This document shows positions 24,279 through 33,232 of a stretch of DNA of 64,000 nt, in pieces (positions within the stretch are counted from its first letter, which is position 1; every line of letters starts with the position of its first letter). The notes beneath the pieces were generated by a model, which was given only the letters and a program-made list of their open reading frames with translations, did no database searches and had not been told where the DNA came from. This DNA comes from CAXRDE01 sp964229355 (GTDB lineage: Bacteria > Cyanobacteriota > Sericytochromatia > UBA7694), in assembly GCA_964229355.1 (NCBI GenBank), contig CAXRDE010000003.1:25531-89530 (forward strand), read 5' to 3'. Both the position numbers and the translations under genes were made by a program.

Positions 24279-25097
24279 TTAGAGACGAAAAGAGTCTCTT
24301 TCTTTGGCTAAATAGGTTTCTGGGAACACCTGACGTGACTTTGCCTCTATTTCTTGTAGCGTCACATCACTATGATCAGGATCATGGGAAAACAGGTAAA
24401 GCTTTTTCACCTGTGCCCTTTGCGCCAGTTGGGTTGCCACCTCATAATGACTGTGCCCCCAGCCACATTTAATCCCGTATTCTTCAGGCGTATATTGGGC
24501 ATCAAAAATGAGCGCGTCTGCCTCATGGGCAAATTGGATCAGGTGAGGGGGCAATGCTTCAGCGGTATACTCCATATCGGTAGCATACACGAGCACTTTC
24601 TCACGAGACACAAGCCGAAATCCCAAAACACCCCCCGGATGATTAAAGGCGAGACTCTGAATCGACACATCGCCAATTTGAAAGCTTTCTTCAGCAATGG
24701 TAACAAAATCCACTTTAGCGCGCACCTGGTCAAGGCTCACCGGGAAATAAGCACTGTTCATTTGTTCCCGAATCACTGACTCGAAGGAGCGATCCGCTTT
24801 GTTGGCTCCGTAAAACGTAATGTGGTTACCGGGATAATTCAGCAGACTAAAAAAAGGAATACCTTGAATATGATCCCAATGGGTGTGGCTGAGCAACACA
24901 TGAATCCGCTGATGATCATGGATGTCTTGTGCCAGACGTGCTTTAGACAGCATGCGAATGCCGGTCCCTGCATCAAGGATAATAAACTCCCCCTGCTCAG
25001 ACACCACTTCCACACAAGAGGTATTTCCCCCCACACCCATCGCTTCAGCCCAGGGTGTGGGAATCGAGCCTCTTACCCCCCAATATGTTATGTTCAC
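24279..25097 (-). CDS. Metallo-beta-lactamase-fold hydrolase, phosphodiesterase-like (paralogue 1)
   Basis: The protein has 272 residues from a GTG start that overlaps the upstream stop as GTGA, which is why I prefer it to the TTG at 25115. It shares with its neighbour YWGVRGSIPTPW, SHTHWDHIQGIPFF, FNHPGGVLGFR, YATDMEYT and FDAQYTPEE. The N terminus and C terminus differ more than the core. It is coupled to the Yip1-like membrane protein gene. The 125 bases between the two paralogues hold short hairpins but no clear terminator. Confidence 0.85.
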   Translation of the reverse strand: MNITYWGVRGSIPTPWAEAMGVGGNTSCVEVVSEQGEFIILDAGTGIRMLSKARLAQDIHDHQRIHVLLSHTHWDHIQGIPFFSLLNYPGNHITFYGANKADRSFESVIREQMNSAYFPVSLDQVRAKVDFVTIAEESFQIGDVSIQSLAFNHPGGVLGFRLVSREKVLVYATDMEYTAEALPPHLIQFAHEADALIFDAQYTPEEYGIKCGWGHSHYEVATQLAQRAQVKKLYLFSHDPDHSDVTLQEIEAKSRQVFPETYLAKERDSFRL

Positions 25098-25654
25098 AAC
25101 AAAGATGCCCCCCAAAACGCGATTTGTAAACCACCCAATACCACCCCGGAAAACAGCAAAGCTCCCACCAGAAACAAGGTCATAACGAGAGCCCCCAGGG
25201 CTTTATCCAGACTAAACGACTCACTCAAAGCCAAAAGATGACTCAATAAAGTTAACGCCCAAAAGACCAGCACCATCGCCCCAATCACAGCCAGTGTTTG
25301 TCCTGGCTTTCCCGCCTGTTGCGCAAACACTTTCAATAGCGGGTAAAAGATGAGCGGCGCACTGGCAAATCCCGTGGCTGCCAAGACGTGCTGAATACGC
25401 CCTTTGCCCCCAAAAATATCAGAGGCAAAATGAAACAAAAGTGAGAAAAACCACCAGGACAGCAGCGCCTGTCCCCAGGCCAATACCAGGCCAAGTCCCA
25501 ATTGTTGGCCATTCCAGCCCGATGCCATGGCAAAAACACTCAGGGTCGTCACGCACAAGATCACCAGCGCCCCCTGCCACCAGGGCGCGGCAAAAGATGC
25601 TCGGGACTGAAAAACCGATGGCTGAAACAACGTATAATAAAGGGTTTGTAACAT
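25094..25654 (-). CDS. Yip1-domain membrane protein
   Basis: The 186-residue protein has five hydrophobic segments and the layout of Yip1-domain proteins: an N-terminal P-x-x-F segment, a large first hydrophobic hairpin, and FASAPLIFYPLL in the middle. The bacterial function is unknown. Its stop overlaps the start of the metallo-hydrolase gene. Confidence 0.75.
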   Translation of the reverse strand: MLQTLYYTLFQPSVFQSRASFAAPWWQGALVILCVTTLSVFAMASGWNGQQLGLGLVLAWGQALLSWWFFSLLFHFASDIFGGKGRIQHVLAATGFASAPLIFYPLLKVFAQQAGKPGQTLAVIGAMVLVFWALTLLSHLLALSESFSLDKALGALVMTLFLVGALLFSGVVLGGLQIAFWGASLL

Positions 25655-25689
25655 GACTGATGATTTTCTCTCGTTTTCTTAGTATAGCA

Positions 25690-26721
25690 TCACAATAAAA
25701 GCATCGCATCGCCAAAACTATAAAAGCGATAAGTCCTTTCAATCGCCGTATTGTACAGCTCCATCATTTTATCTCGCCCAATAAATGCCGATACCAACAT
25801 GAGTAGACTCGATTGAGGCAAATGAAAATTGGTAATCAGGGCATCAATACTTAAAATCTCTTGCCCCGGATAGAGAAAGAGACGGGTACTGTCCTGATCT
25901 GCCTGATACTTGCCATATTTGCGATACACCGACTCAAGGGTACGGGTGGCCGTGGTCCCCACAGCCACAATGCGCTTGCCACTGGAGCGCTGTGCATTGA
26001 GCAGTTGGGCGGTGGCTTCAGGCAATACATAATGTTCACTGTGCATGGGGTGCTCGGTGATGTTTTCGGTACGCACCGGCATAAAAGTGCCAATCCCCAC
26101 GTGCAGGGTCAGGGGAGCAAAATGAATACCTCGCTCCACAAGGGCTTGTTTGTAAGCCTCACTAAAGTGCAAGCCCGCCGTGGGCGCCGCCACAGAGCCT
26201 GTGGGACCTTCGAAAATGGTCTGGTAACGATCCGCATGAGACGCCCGGGATTGAATATAGGGCGGATAGGGAATTTCACCGTGCTTTTCAATCCACGTCC
26301 AAAACCCCTGGGGACAAGAAAACTGTAAGACCACATGCCCGGCGTCCAGGGTTTCTAGCACCTCGGCCTCCACCCCCTCCTCAAATAGAAAGGTGTAGCC
26401 CACTTTGATGCGTTTGCTATTTTTCGCCAGAGCTTCCCAACGCAAGGGAGCAGACTCATGCAGCAGCAAAAACTCAAAGGAGGTACCGGTGTGCGATTTT
26501 TGGCCAAAAACCCGCGCAGGGAAGACCTTGCTATTGTTCACCACCAGTACATCGCCAGGCTGAAGATAATCGTGTAGCGCATCAAACAGGGTATGTTCCA
26601 AATGATCGGTCTGCCGGTTGTACACCATGAGCCGGGATTTTTCCCGCTGTTGTGCAGGCGTCTGGGCAATCAAGTGCTCTGGCAAATGATAATCATAAGC
26701 CGCTAATTCGAGGTCTTTCAT
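25690..26721 (-). CDS. queA: S-adenosylmethionine:tRNA ribosyltransferase-isomerase
   Basis: The 343-residue enzyme transfers and isomerises the ribose of SAM onto 7-aminomethyl-7-deazaguanine in tRNA, giving epoxyqueuosine. YHLPEHLIAQTPAQQRE, the DVLVVNNSKVFPARVFG segment, GSVAAPTAGLHFS and IGTFMPVRTENI are all family signatures, and the length is normal. The ATG overlaps the stop of the SpoIID gene (ATGA). Confidence 0.96.
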   Translation of the reverse strand: MKDLELAAYDYHLPEHLIAQTPAQQREKSRLMVYNRQTDHLEHTLFDALHDYLQPGDVLVVNNSKVFPARVFGQKSHTGTSFEFLLLHESAPLRWEALAKNSKRIKVGYTFLFEEGVEAEVLETLDAGHVVLQFSCPQGFWTWIEKHGEIPYPPYIQSRASHADRYQTIFEGPTGSVAAPTAGLHFSEAYKQALVERGIHFAPLTLHVGIGTFMPVRTENITEHPMHSEHYVLPEATAQLLNAQRSSGKRIVAVGTTATRTLESVYRKYGKYQADQDSTRLFLYPGQEILSIDALITNFHLPQSSLLMLVSAFIGRDKMMELYNTAIERTYRFYSFGDAMLLL

Positions 26722-27974
26722 AGAGAGGCAATCTTATAACGACGGGGATCTTGCAAGGGCTGAATGGTGTTGACGTTAACGCCCTGATAATAATGCTTCA
26801 GGATTTGCTGATAATCCATGCCGTTGATGGCCATTTGACGAGCGCCCCATTGGGATAACCCAATGCCATGGCCCCAACCGCGACCGGCGAATTCAAAGCG
26901 CTCAGGAATTTCGCTGCTTTGAGGTTGAATAATCACGCCCGCGGGGTCTAATCCGCCCACGTTGAAAAAAGTACTGTTGAGTTGCATGGCCATGCGAAAT
27001 TTATCGCCGGAAACAATTTTTACGCCCCGGGTGCCCTGAATTTTCAAGTCTTTAACCCGTCCGCCCTGGGTGTGTCCCACCGCCTGCATGGACAACACCG
27101 GCCCCACATCAATTTTAAGACGGGCACGCAGGGCACTTTGCACTTGCGATTGGGTCATTTGGGTGTGCCACACATACTTCGGCGATGCATGATCCAGATC
27201 TTTAACCGGTTTGAGGTATGGGCGATTGGCCCACAGATCACCGCCAAACTCCGTTTGTCCCCCGGAGGTAGAGTGAAAGTAAGCCTCAATGGGACGTCCC
27301 TGAAAAGTCACCACCTGTCCACGGGTTTCTTTCACCGCCTGGGTCGAGCGCGGATGCTCGGCTTTCATGCCCTGATAAACCTGGCTGGCGGTGGTGGCAG
27401 CCACATCATAGCCCCGCTTATGAGAAGCCGAATTCATATGCACCAGCGCAAAGGTGCGCGCCGCTACCGCCTGAGACTTTAGTGCATCAAGGGGCCAACT
27501 GGCTGGCATTTCTGAGGGCACCACACTGTAGAGATAATGCTCCAAAGACAATACATTGCGCACATCAAAGCCTGAGCGAGTGGCCACCAGGTAGAGACTG
27601 CCACGATACGGCTTTTTGTTTAAGGTTAAATGGGCCTCATCATGAGGTGGGTCCACACGCAGTTGGGGGTATTGGGGATGACCATCAAGGTTCAAAACGG
27701 AGATACTTGCAGCCAGTGCTTTTAAGTGTAGCTCCTGGTTGGGTAACAAGCGCCCCAGCTCTTTCCACCCTCCGTTGGTATAGCCCGACACCGTTGCCGT
27801 GGCAGAGGTGCCGATCAGGGTGTTGGACTGGCGCTCTGCCAGCTGTACCGTCACCTCTAAATCTTGTGTGGCCGCCTGGGCCGGTTGAAATCCTGAAAAC
27901 ATGGCAACACACAACAGTAGGCTGCCCCATAAAAAATGATACATGAAAAGGTTTTCTTGCCTCGTCTTCTCCAT
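26718..27974 (-). CDS. SpoIID/LytB-domain protein
   Basis: The protein has 418 residues with a signal peptide ending PAQAA. A beta-rich N-terminal region is followed by the SpoIID domain, recognised by VVPSEMPASWPLDALKSQA (near residue 151) and by the late RGWGHGIGLSQWGARQMA. SpoIID proteins are lytic transglycosylases on denuded peptidoglycan, and homologues occur widely in cyanobacteria and Vampirovibrionia without sporulation. I start it at the ATG at 27974; the ATG at 27944 is equally plausible and gives a shorter signal peptide. It is coupled to queA. Confidence 0.85.
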   Translation of the reverse strand: MEKTRQENLFMYHFLWGSLLLCVAMFSGFQPAQAATQDLEVTVQLAERQSNTLIGTSATATVSGYTNGGWKELGRLLPNQELHLKALAASISVLNLDGHPQYPQLRVDPPHDEAHLTLNKKPYRGSLYLVATRSGFDVRNVLSLEHYLYSVVPSEMPASWPLDALKSQAVAARTFALVHMNSASHKRGYDVAATTASQVYQGMKAEHPRSTQAVKETRGQVVTFQGRPIEAYFHSTSGGQTEFGGDLWANRPYLKPVKDLDHASPKYVWHTQMTQSQVQSALRARLKIDVGPVLSMQAVGHTQGGRVKDLKIQGTRGVKIVSGDKFRMAMQLNSTFFNVGGLDPAGVIIQPQSSEIPERFEFAGRGWGHGIGLSQWGARQMAINGMDYQQILKHYYQGVNVNTIQPLQDPRRYKIASL

Positions 27975-28015
27975 ATTGTGATCCATTATCTGCAAAAGCG
28001 TTGCTTAAGATCAAG

Positions 28016-29392
28016 TCATTCAGTCACAAGCGGCTTTTTTTCTCCCTGTAAAGGATACTTCTCTAACCAGGCAGCAGGCAAAGCATTGCGCTGAATAATT
28101 TCTTGATAAAGGTAGGCCGAAGGCCGCCAAACACGATCCCGCGTCATCAAGCCAAATTGCGGTTTATAGCCGTCTGTCCACTCAAAATTATCGATGGCAC
28201 TCCAATGCAAATAACCGGTCACGGGAGCCCCCTCAGCCATGGCCTCATGCATGGCTTTAAGATGATGTACCAAAAAACCCGGGCGCACATTATCATCGTG
28301 ATCGGCCAGACCGTTTTCAGTGACAATAATCGGCACCCGAAAGTGGCGGGCATAAGGTGTTGCTCGCTGCAGAGCGGTTTTAAAGCCTTCTGGAGAAATT
28401 GCCCACTTAAGCTCGGTTTTGGGGGCTTCTGGAGGCACAATATTTTTACCGCTGGCTTCAATATAATAGCGAGAGTAAAAATTAACGCCCAAATAATCCA
28501 CCGTGTTTTGCAACTGGGGATCGTAAGGAATCTCAATGGGACGATAACCGGGGATTCGTAGATTCATTTCTCCGGTTTTTAAAGCCTGCCAGAAGAGATC
28601 GTTAAACAAATAACTTTGCAAAGCCGTCATGGCTTGATCCGCGGGATTTAAAGGCCAGTGAGGCGCTAAGACACTGACGTGCTTGGCAAAACCCACGCTG
28701 GCCAGCGGATCTTCCCGATGGATAATGCGGTAAGCTTTACCATGGGCCACCACCAGGTTTTTTGCAACGGTCAAGGCCAATTCACGGTTTTTTTGAAAAG
28801 GAGGCCAGGCGCCCTCATCGTAGCTGCGAAAGGCATAGACCAACGGTTCGTTCACGGTGTTCCAATAGTACACATCCTCGGCAAAGTACGCGCTCACCTT
28901 TGTGACAAAGCGTTCGAAGTCCGCAATATTCTCTGCCCGTGTCCAGCCCCCTTTTTCGGCAAACCATTGGGGAGCTGTAAAATGGAACAACGTCACCATG
29001 GGGCGGATATGGCGCTGCTTTAAAGCCTGTAGCATCTTCCGGTAATGCTGCAGGGCTGCTTCATCAAATTGTCCGGGCTGAGGCTCTATGCGCGCCCAGG
29101 ATAAAGACATGCGATACAGGGTATGGCCCATCTGCTGCAGCGCATCAAAATCTTTCTCATAATTCTGCCAATGGCCCACAGCTTCACCAGCATCCACGCC
29201 TGCTATCGTCCAGTCATTGCGAATCCCGCCTTCTACCTGGTAAGCCGCCGTGGCGCTTCCCCACATAAACCCCTCGGGAAACACGGCATCTGGGATATTT
29301 TGAGCCCCTGTAGGAAAGCAAAAAACCGAACTCAAGACAAGACCCGCACAAAACCTGAGAAGCTGTTGTTTTTTCAAGGAATGTTGCCACAT
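28016..29392 (-). CDS. Exported glycoside hydrolase family 1 beta-glucosidase
   Basis: The protein has 458 residues. The (beta/alpha)8 GH1 enzyme is identified by FMWGSATAAYQVEG near the start, the acid/base Glu182 in TVNEP, the nucleophile Glu359 in IVTENG, and the C-terminal WSAIDNFEWTDGY. GH1 enzymes hydrolyse beta-glucosides and beta-galactosides. Unusually, a signal peptide precedes the domain (residues 7-31, basic KK then a hydrophobic run to PTGAQ), so it should act outside the cytoplasm. The ATG at 29392 gives that signal. Confidence 0.92.
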   Translation of the reverse strand: MWQHSLKKQQLLRFCAGLVLSSVFCFPTGAQNIPDAVFPEGFMWGSATAAYQVEGGIRNDWTIAGVDAGEAVGHWQNYEKDFDALQQMGHTLYRMSLSWARIEPQPGQFDEAALQHYRKMLQALKQRHIRPMVTLFHFTAPQWFAEKGGWTRAENIADFERFVTKVSAYFAEDVYYWNTVNEPLVYAFRSYDEGAWPPFQKNRELALTVAKNLVVAHGKAYRIIHREDPLASVGFAKHVSVLAPHWPLNPADQAMTALQSYLFNDLFWQALKTGEMNLRIPGYRPIEIPYDPQLQNTVDYLGVNFYSRYYIEASGKNIVPPEAPKTELKWAISPEGFKTALQRATPYARHFRVPIIVTENGLADHDDNVRPGFLVHHLKAMHEAMAEGAPVTGYLHWSAIDNFEWTDGYKPQFGLMTRDRVWRPSAYLYQEIIQRNALPAAWLEKYPLQGEKKPLVTE

Positions 29393-29566
29393 ATCAACCC
29401 GACCTACCCACAAGCGTTTTGAGTTCAGTGTAACCCATTTTATGGAGAGGCGCGCCAAAACCTAAAACTCCTATAAAAAGGGCCTTAAGAAGCTATTTTT
29501 CGCATTGAGAAAAATAAGCGCCTGGCGTTATGGTGTCAATAGAAAAAGAAAAGGAGACATTACAAC

Positions 29567-30151
29567 ATGTCAAAGGAAATCAACAAAGCCGCAGCTATCT
29601 TCGGAAACGCGCAGCAAATGAAAGAAGCAATTCACAGTTTAAGCACAGAGGGATTCTCAGATATTTCTGTGTTAATTAAGCACCATGACAAAGATCGCGA
29701 AGTAGAAGAGGTGCGGACCTACAGCACCGCCACTTATCCCAGCCAACGTACTGTAACCAAAGAGTCGGTAGCCAGAGAAACCGATTTAGACAACGTCTCT
29801 GAAAAAGATCCGAACGCCGTGAACGCAGGCAGCGTTACCGGTGGTGTGCTGGGTGCAGTCGCTGGCTTAGCCGCCCTGATGATTCCTGGTGTAGGGCCTG
29901 TGCTGGCAACAGGAACCCTGGCTTCAGCGGTGGGAGCCATGGCGGCAGGCGGTGCCTTAGGCATGACCGCCGGTGCTTTGGGTGGACTGCTGAAAGATGA
30001 GGGAATTCCCTCAGAGCGCGTCGATATTTACCGAGACGCCTTTGATCAAGGAAAAGGTATTGTTATTGTAGATGCCAAAGAAAGTACTGACGTCTTGCGC
30101 GCCCGCGACGTGTTGAGCCGCTTCCGCCCTGAGCATGTGGATACGTTCTAA
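29567..30151 (+). CDS. General stress protein 17M-like domain protein with glycine-zipper helix
   Basis: The 194-residue protein begins with a small alpha/beta domain (IFGNAQQMKEAIHSL through ISVLIKHHD) as in YflT/GSP17M-like proteins. A central Gly/Ala-rich hydrophobic stretch at about residues 85-145 looks like a glycine-zipper membrane segment. The C terminus returns to an alpha/beta fold (GIVIVDAKE). Relatives are induced by cold or general stress in cyanobacteria and Bacillus. A clear AAGGAG site precedes the ATG. Confidence 0.75.
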   Translation: MSKEINKAAAIFGNAQQMKEAIHSLSTEGFSDISVLIKHHDKDREVEEVRTYSTATYPSQRTVTKESVARETDLDNVSEKDPNAVNAGSVTGGVLGAVAGLAALMIPGVGPVLATGTLASAVGAMAAGGALGMTAGALGGLLKDEGIPSERVDIYRDAFDQGKGIVIVDAKESTDVLRARDVLSRFRPEHVDTF

Positions 30152-30190
30152 GCCTTAGTGGCTATACCGCTTCATTTTCGGCCCCTCTCA

Positions 30191-31912
30191 CTAGCGCAAG
30201 AAAAAACCGTTACTGTTAAACCAGTCACTGTAAAGCGTAAAGTTGAGCGGGGCCGAAAGCCTTAGCATCACACTAATCCCATCAACCATGGGGTAAAGGG
30301 GCAAGGCAAAATCCAGCCCCAGGATAGATCCCCCCGGGGTAATCAGGTTCACGCCCGACCCCACACTCAATTGCGCGCTCTGCCAGGCCAGGCTGTCACG
30401 CCAGTAAGCGCCCTGGTCCAAAAACACATTGAGATCCAACGCCCAGTCATCAAAGAAACCCAGGGTCTGAGGTTCTCGGGTCACAGCATAAGCCCATTTA
30501 TCTAACTGCACCGCACTGGGGCGGAACACATAATGTAGCTCCTCCGCCACGCGCACGCTGTGTTTTTCGGTAATTGAAAACTGCGTTGCCCCGCGTACCA
30601 GCCAGTGTCCGGTGTTTAAAAATCCCCGGTAAAAAGGCGGGCTCTGACCAAAGGTGGTTCCCGCTGCGGAACGCACCAAAACGGTCCACTGACTGGCATC
30701 ATCCACGTAAGGCGACCAAAAAGAAATGCCGGTTGCCGTGGCTTGAGAGTAAGTGGCGTCACCCCAACCCGTACTCAGGCGACCCTGTAAAAAATGGCCG
30801 TTTTTAGGAATACGGTAATCGTCAATATCTGAGTAAGACAGGGTAAAAGAAGGCAAGAGCAACATATCCGCACTTTTGCCACTTTGGGTCTGGGTCTGAG
30901 GATAGCCCTCAGGATCTTGCCGTGAAAAAAAGCGATCTTCAATAAGAGAGACATTAAAAACGCCACGCAAATAACGGTGAGCGTCTAAGTCTTCCCACAA
31001 CTGGAAGCCACTGTAAAAGTCCAGGCCCACCGAACGAATCCATAAGAGCTGATCATTATCGCCCCCGTGCCCTGGATAAATATAGTCCACCTTGTTGTAG
31101 TGGTTAATGCCCACACTCATTCCGGGAATGACTTGCTGGGTACTGGAAAGAGAAAGCACATACTCCCAGTCTTGAATCTCATGGGTCGAGCGAAAAAAGG
31201 GCGGCTCTAAATTATTGCGTTTAACCGAGGCACGGGCCACCAGCCCTGTGCTTAAGGGATTGTCTAAAATGGCACCCGCGGTGATCGAAAGGCCGGTAAT
31301 GGGATTAGCGGCCAGATTGCCGGTAGGTATCCATGCTTCGCCAAAAGGAATGTTGACCTGCAAACGAACCCGCTGAGAAGCCACCTTTGTGAAGTGAGTT
31401 TGTAAGGGTAAAAAATGATTTTGTCTTAGCCACTCCAGACGCTCCAGAAAAGCTTTCCGTTCCAGAGCATCACCCGGAGCCAACTGCAAATGTCGCTGGG
31501 TTAAATAACGATCCTGCGGAGAGCCACCCGTCACTTTGAGTTCGTCAATAATCCAGGGCGAGGCTTTTGAAACCTTTACCCTTATTCCTTCTGCATGAGA
31601 ACTTACCTCAGCTGATAAGGCATAAGCACCCTGCAAAAAGAAGTCATTAAGATAGGTGGCAAAAGCAGCCGCCGAAAAATCTCCCTGCAGGTTCTCTTGT
31701 TGAGTTTGCCAACGGTTTAACTGGTGTTGCAATTGTAAAGCGGTGAGACCCGTTTCTGTGGCCAGGGCTTCGTCCAACACCACAGAAATGGGTGGTGTCG
31801 CGGCCTGAATCTGAGGAGCGGTGAATCCCCAAAGGCCAAAGACTGCAAAGGCGCGCAGCAAAAACGGTTTAAATACGCTGGCGTATTGCACGTTGCATTT
31901 GACGGTCCGCAT
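30191..31912 (-). CDS. Omp85-family outer-membrane protein (BamA/TamA-like)
   Basis: The protein has 573 residues with a signal peptide ending PQIQA. About 130 residues of N-terminal domain are followed by one POTRA-like module (WIIDELKVTGG through LRQNHFLPL) and a C-terminal barrel. Omp85 proteins insert or secrete proteins across the outer membrane. With only one obvious POTRA and a helical front region it looks more like a TpsB/TamA-type translocator than the core BamA. The chain ends NGFFLR rather than in a plain aromatic. The start overlaps smpB by about 44 bases, so a later start is possible. Confidence 0.75.
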   Translation of the reverse strand: MRTVKCNVQYASVFKPFLLRAFAVFGLWGFTAPQIQAATPPISVVLDEALATETGLTALQLQHQLNRWQTQQENLQGDFSAAAFATYLNDFFLQGAYALSAEVSSHAEGIRVKVSKASPWIIDELKVTGGSPQDRYLTQRHLQLAPGDALERKAFLERLEWLRQNHFLPLQTHFTKVASQRVRLQVNIPFGEAWIPTGNLAANPITGLSITAGAILDNPLSTGLVARASVKRNNLEPPFFRSTHEIQDWEYVLSLSSTQQVIPGMSVGINHYNKVDYIYPGHGGDNDQLLWIRSVGLDFYSGFQLWEDLDAHRYLRGVFNVSLIEDRFFSRQDPEGYPQTQTQSGKSADMLLLPSFTLSYSDIDDYRIPKNGHFLQGRLSTGWGDATYSQATATGISFWSPYVDDASQWTVLVRSAAGTTFGQSPPFYRGFLNTGHWLVRGATQFSITEKHSVRVAEELHYVFRPSAVQLDKWAYAVTREPQTLGFFDDWALDLNVFLDQGAYWRDSLAWQSAQLSVGSGVNLITPGGSILGLDFALPLYPMVDGISVMLRLSAPLNFTLYSDWFNSNGFFLR

Positions 31913-32333
31913 CGCGCTTGGCAATGGTCTCCCGTTTGTCGTGTTGCTTTTTACCTTTAACCAGGGCCAACTCAGCTTTGAGCCAGTTGCGCTTCCAGTA
32001 AATCGACAGCACCACAAGGGTTAAGCCCTGCTGCTGCACCTTACCGATCAAGCGATTAATTTCACGCTTGTGCAACAGCAATTTACGGGGGCGACGGGGA
32101 TCATGGTTCATGATATTGCCATGTTTATAGGGGCTAATGTGCAGCTGATGCACCCACACTTCGCCATCTTTAATTTGGGCATAGTTGTCTCTCAGGTTGG
32201 CGTCACCGGCACGGATCGCTTTGACTTCAGTACCCTGAAGCTCAATGCCTGTTTCGTATTTTTCTAAAATATGGTAGTCATGAAACGCTTTGCGGTTGCG
32301 AATCGACTCCCGGGGTTTCTCTTTTTTGGCCAT
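31869..32333 (-). CDS. smpB: SsrA-binding protein SmpB
   Basis: The 154-residue protein is the tmRNA partner for rescue of stalled ribosomes. GIELQGTEVKAIRAG, the NLRDNYAQIKDGEVW segment, HISPYKHGN, RPRKLLLHKREI and the basic C-terminal tail ending RQRI are all typical. The ATG at 32333 gives the normal family length. No tmRNA gene was recognised in the window. Confidence 0.96.
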   Translation of the reverse strand: MAKKEKPRESIRNRKAFHDYHILEKYETGIELQGTEVKAIRAGDANLRDNYAQIKDGEVWVHQLHISPYKHGNIMNHDPRRPRKLLLHKREINRLIGKVQQQGLTLVVLSIYWKRNWLKAELALVKGKKQHDKRETIAKRDADRQMQRAIRQRI

Positions 32334-32501
32334 GATTTTTTCACGTCTAATTGCTTCATTATTTGCGTTTGCTAATTCTAGCATACCCCCATCCTTTGTT
32401 AAAAAACAAATAAATATTTTGCGAAAAGGCAAGATCACGCGCGCTTTGGGGTATATAAGTAAGAGACAATAAGAACTTGAAGTATAAAGAGGTTTGGTTT
32501 T

Positions 32502-33125
32502 ATGGGTAGCATTAATAGTCTTCGAAATGGCGAAAGCTTTAAAATTATTAAGCAAGTCGAGCGCCAGGCACCCAACCAGGGCCTAACCCTGGGTAACACC
32601 AACCAACAGGTCGAAAAAAACAAGGCTTCTGAGCGCGAGATCAACCAAATCAAACAAACCTTTGACAGCCGCTATGCCGAAAACGAAAAAGTGGAACTTC
32701 TGGTCGAAGGTCCCGACGGCCTGGCCGTTATTCAAAGCCGCAGCGATAAAGGCATTAACCTGAACGAAATGGCTCAGGCTGGTGGTGCATTGGCCAGCTA
32801 TGCTCTAGAACTCAAACCCCTCGATGAAGACGGTAACAATTACATTAACGAAGACGAACTGTACAAGTCATGGGGAGAGCAGCTCGGCGGATCCGCAATG
32901 ACCGTGGGCGCAGCCACCGCCAGTGCAGCAGGCACCGGTGCCACCATTGGCGGACTCGGTGGTACCGTTGTGGTTCCTGGCCTCGGCACCTTTGTGGGCG
33001 CAGGCGGCGGAGCTATCGGTGGCGGTATTATTGGCGGCGTGGGTAGCCTTTTATGGGAAGGCGTGCAAACCGTCGGTTACGCCATGTCTGACACAAACTA
33101 CTTTGGTCCCAGCTGGGCACGCTAA
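32502..33125 (+). CDS. MGSI-type glycine-zipper protein with EF-hand loop
   Basis: The 207-residue protein is of no family I know. It starts MGSINSL, like three other proteins of this window. A polar, coiled N-terminal half is followed by a canonical EF-hand loop at about residues 108-119 (DEDGNNYINEDE, with Asp at 1 and 3, Asn at 5, Ile at 8, Glu at 12). A Gly/Ala-rich hydrophobic region then runs from about residue 130 to 190 (e.g. GATIGGLGGTVVVPGLG), and the tail ends YFGPSWAR. There is no signal peptide. Calcium-dependent membrane association is an inference. A terminator follows. Confidence 0.7.
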   Translation: MGSINSLRNGESFKIIKQVERQAPNQGLTLGNTNQQVEKNKASEREINQIKQTFDSRYAENEKVELLVEGPDGLAVIQSRSDKGINLNEMAQAGGALASYALELKPLDEDGNNYINEDELYKSWGEQLGGSAMTVGAATASAAGTGATIGGLGGTVVVPGLGTFVGAGGGAIGGGIIGGVGSLLWEGVQTVGYAMSDTNYFGPSWAR

Positions 33126-33144
33126 AAAAACCATCTCTAAACTT

Positions 33145-33182
33145 CACCCGCTCTTGTTCATGGACAGAGCGGGTGCTTTTTT
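33145..33182 (+). terminator. Rho-independent terminator after the EF-hand glycine-zipper gene
   Basis: The 9-bp stem CACCCGCTC (33145-33153) pairs with GAGCGGGTG (33167-33175), and six T residues follow (33177-33182). Confidence 0.92.
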
Positions 33183-33219
33183 ATGCCGGGAATGAAGCCC
33201 GGAGTCCTCACCGCTGAGC

Positions 33220-33225
33220 TATACT
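33220..33225 (+). promoter_or_regulatory. -10-like box close to the priA start
   Basis: TATACT ends seven bases before the priA ATG, and no ribosome-binding site is visible, which suggests a leaderless priA mRNA. No good -35 hexamer is seen at the proper distance. Confidence 0.4.
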
Positions 33226-33232
33226 GCTGTGT

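Noticed and set aside
33185..33223. tRNA-like fragment on the minus strand (AGCTCAGCGGTGAG followed by a CCGGG/CCCGG hairpin)
   Set aside because: It resembles a D-arm and a T-arm, but there is no anticodon arm, the T-loop is off-register and no acceptor stem pairs. It overlaps the -10-like box of priA, so chance resemblance is the simpler reading.
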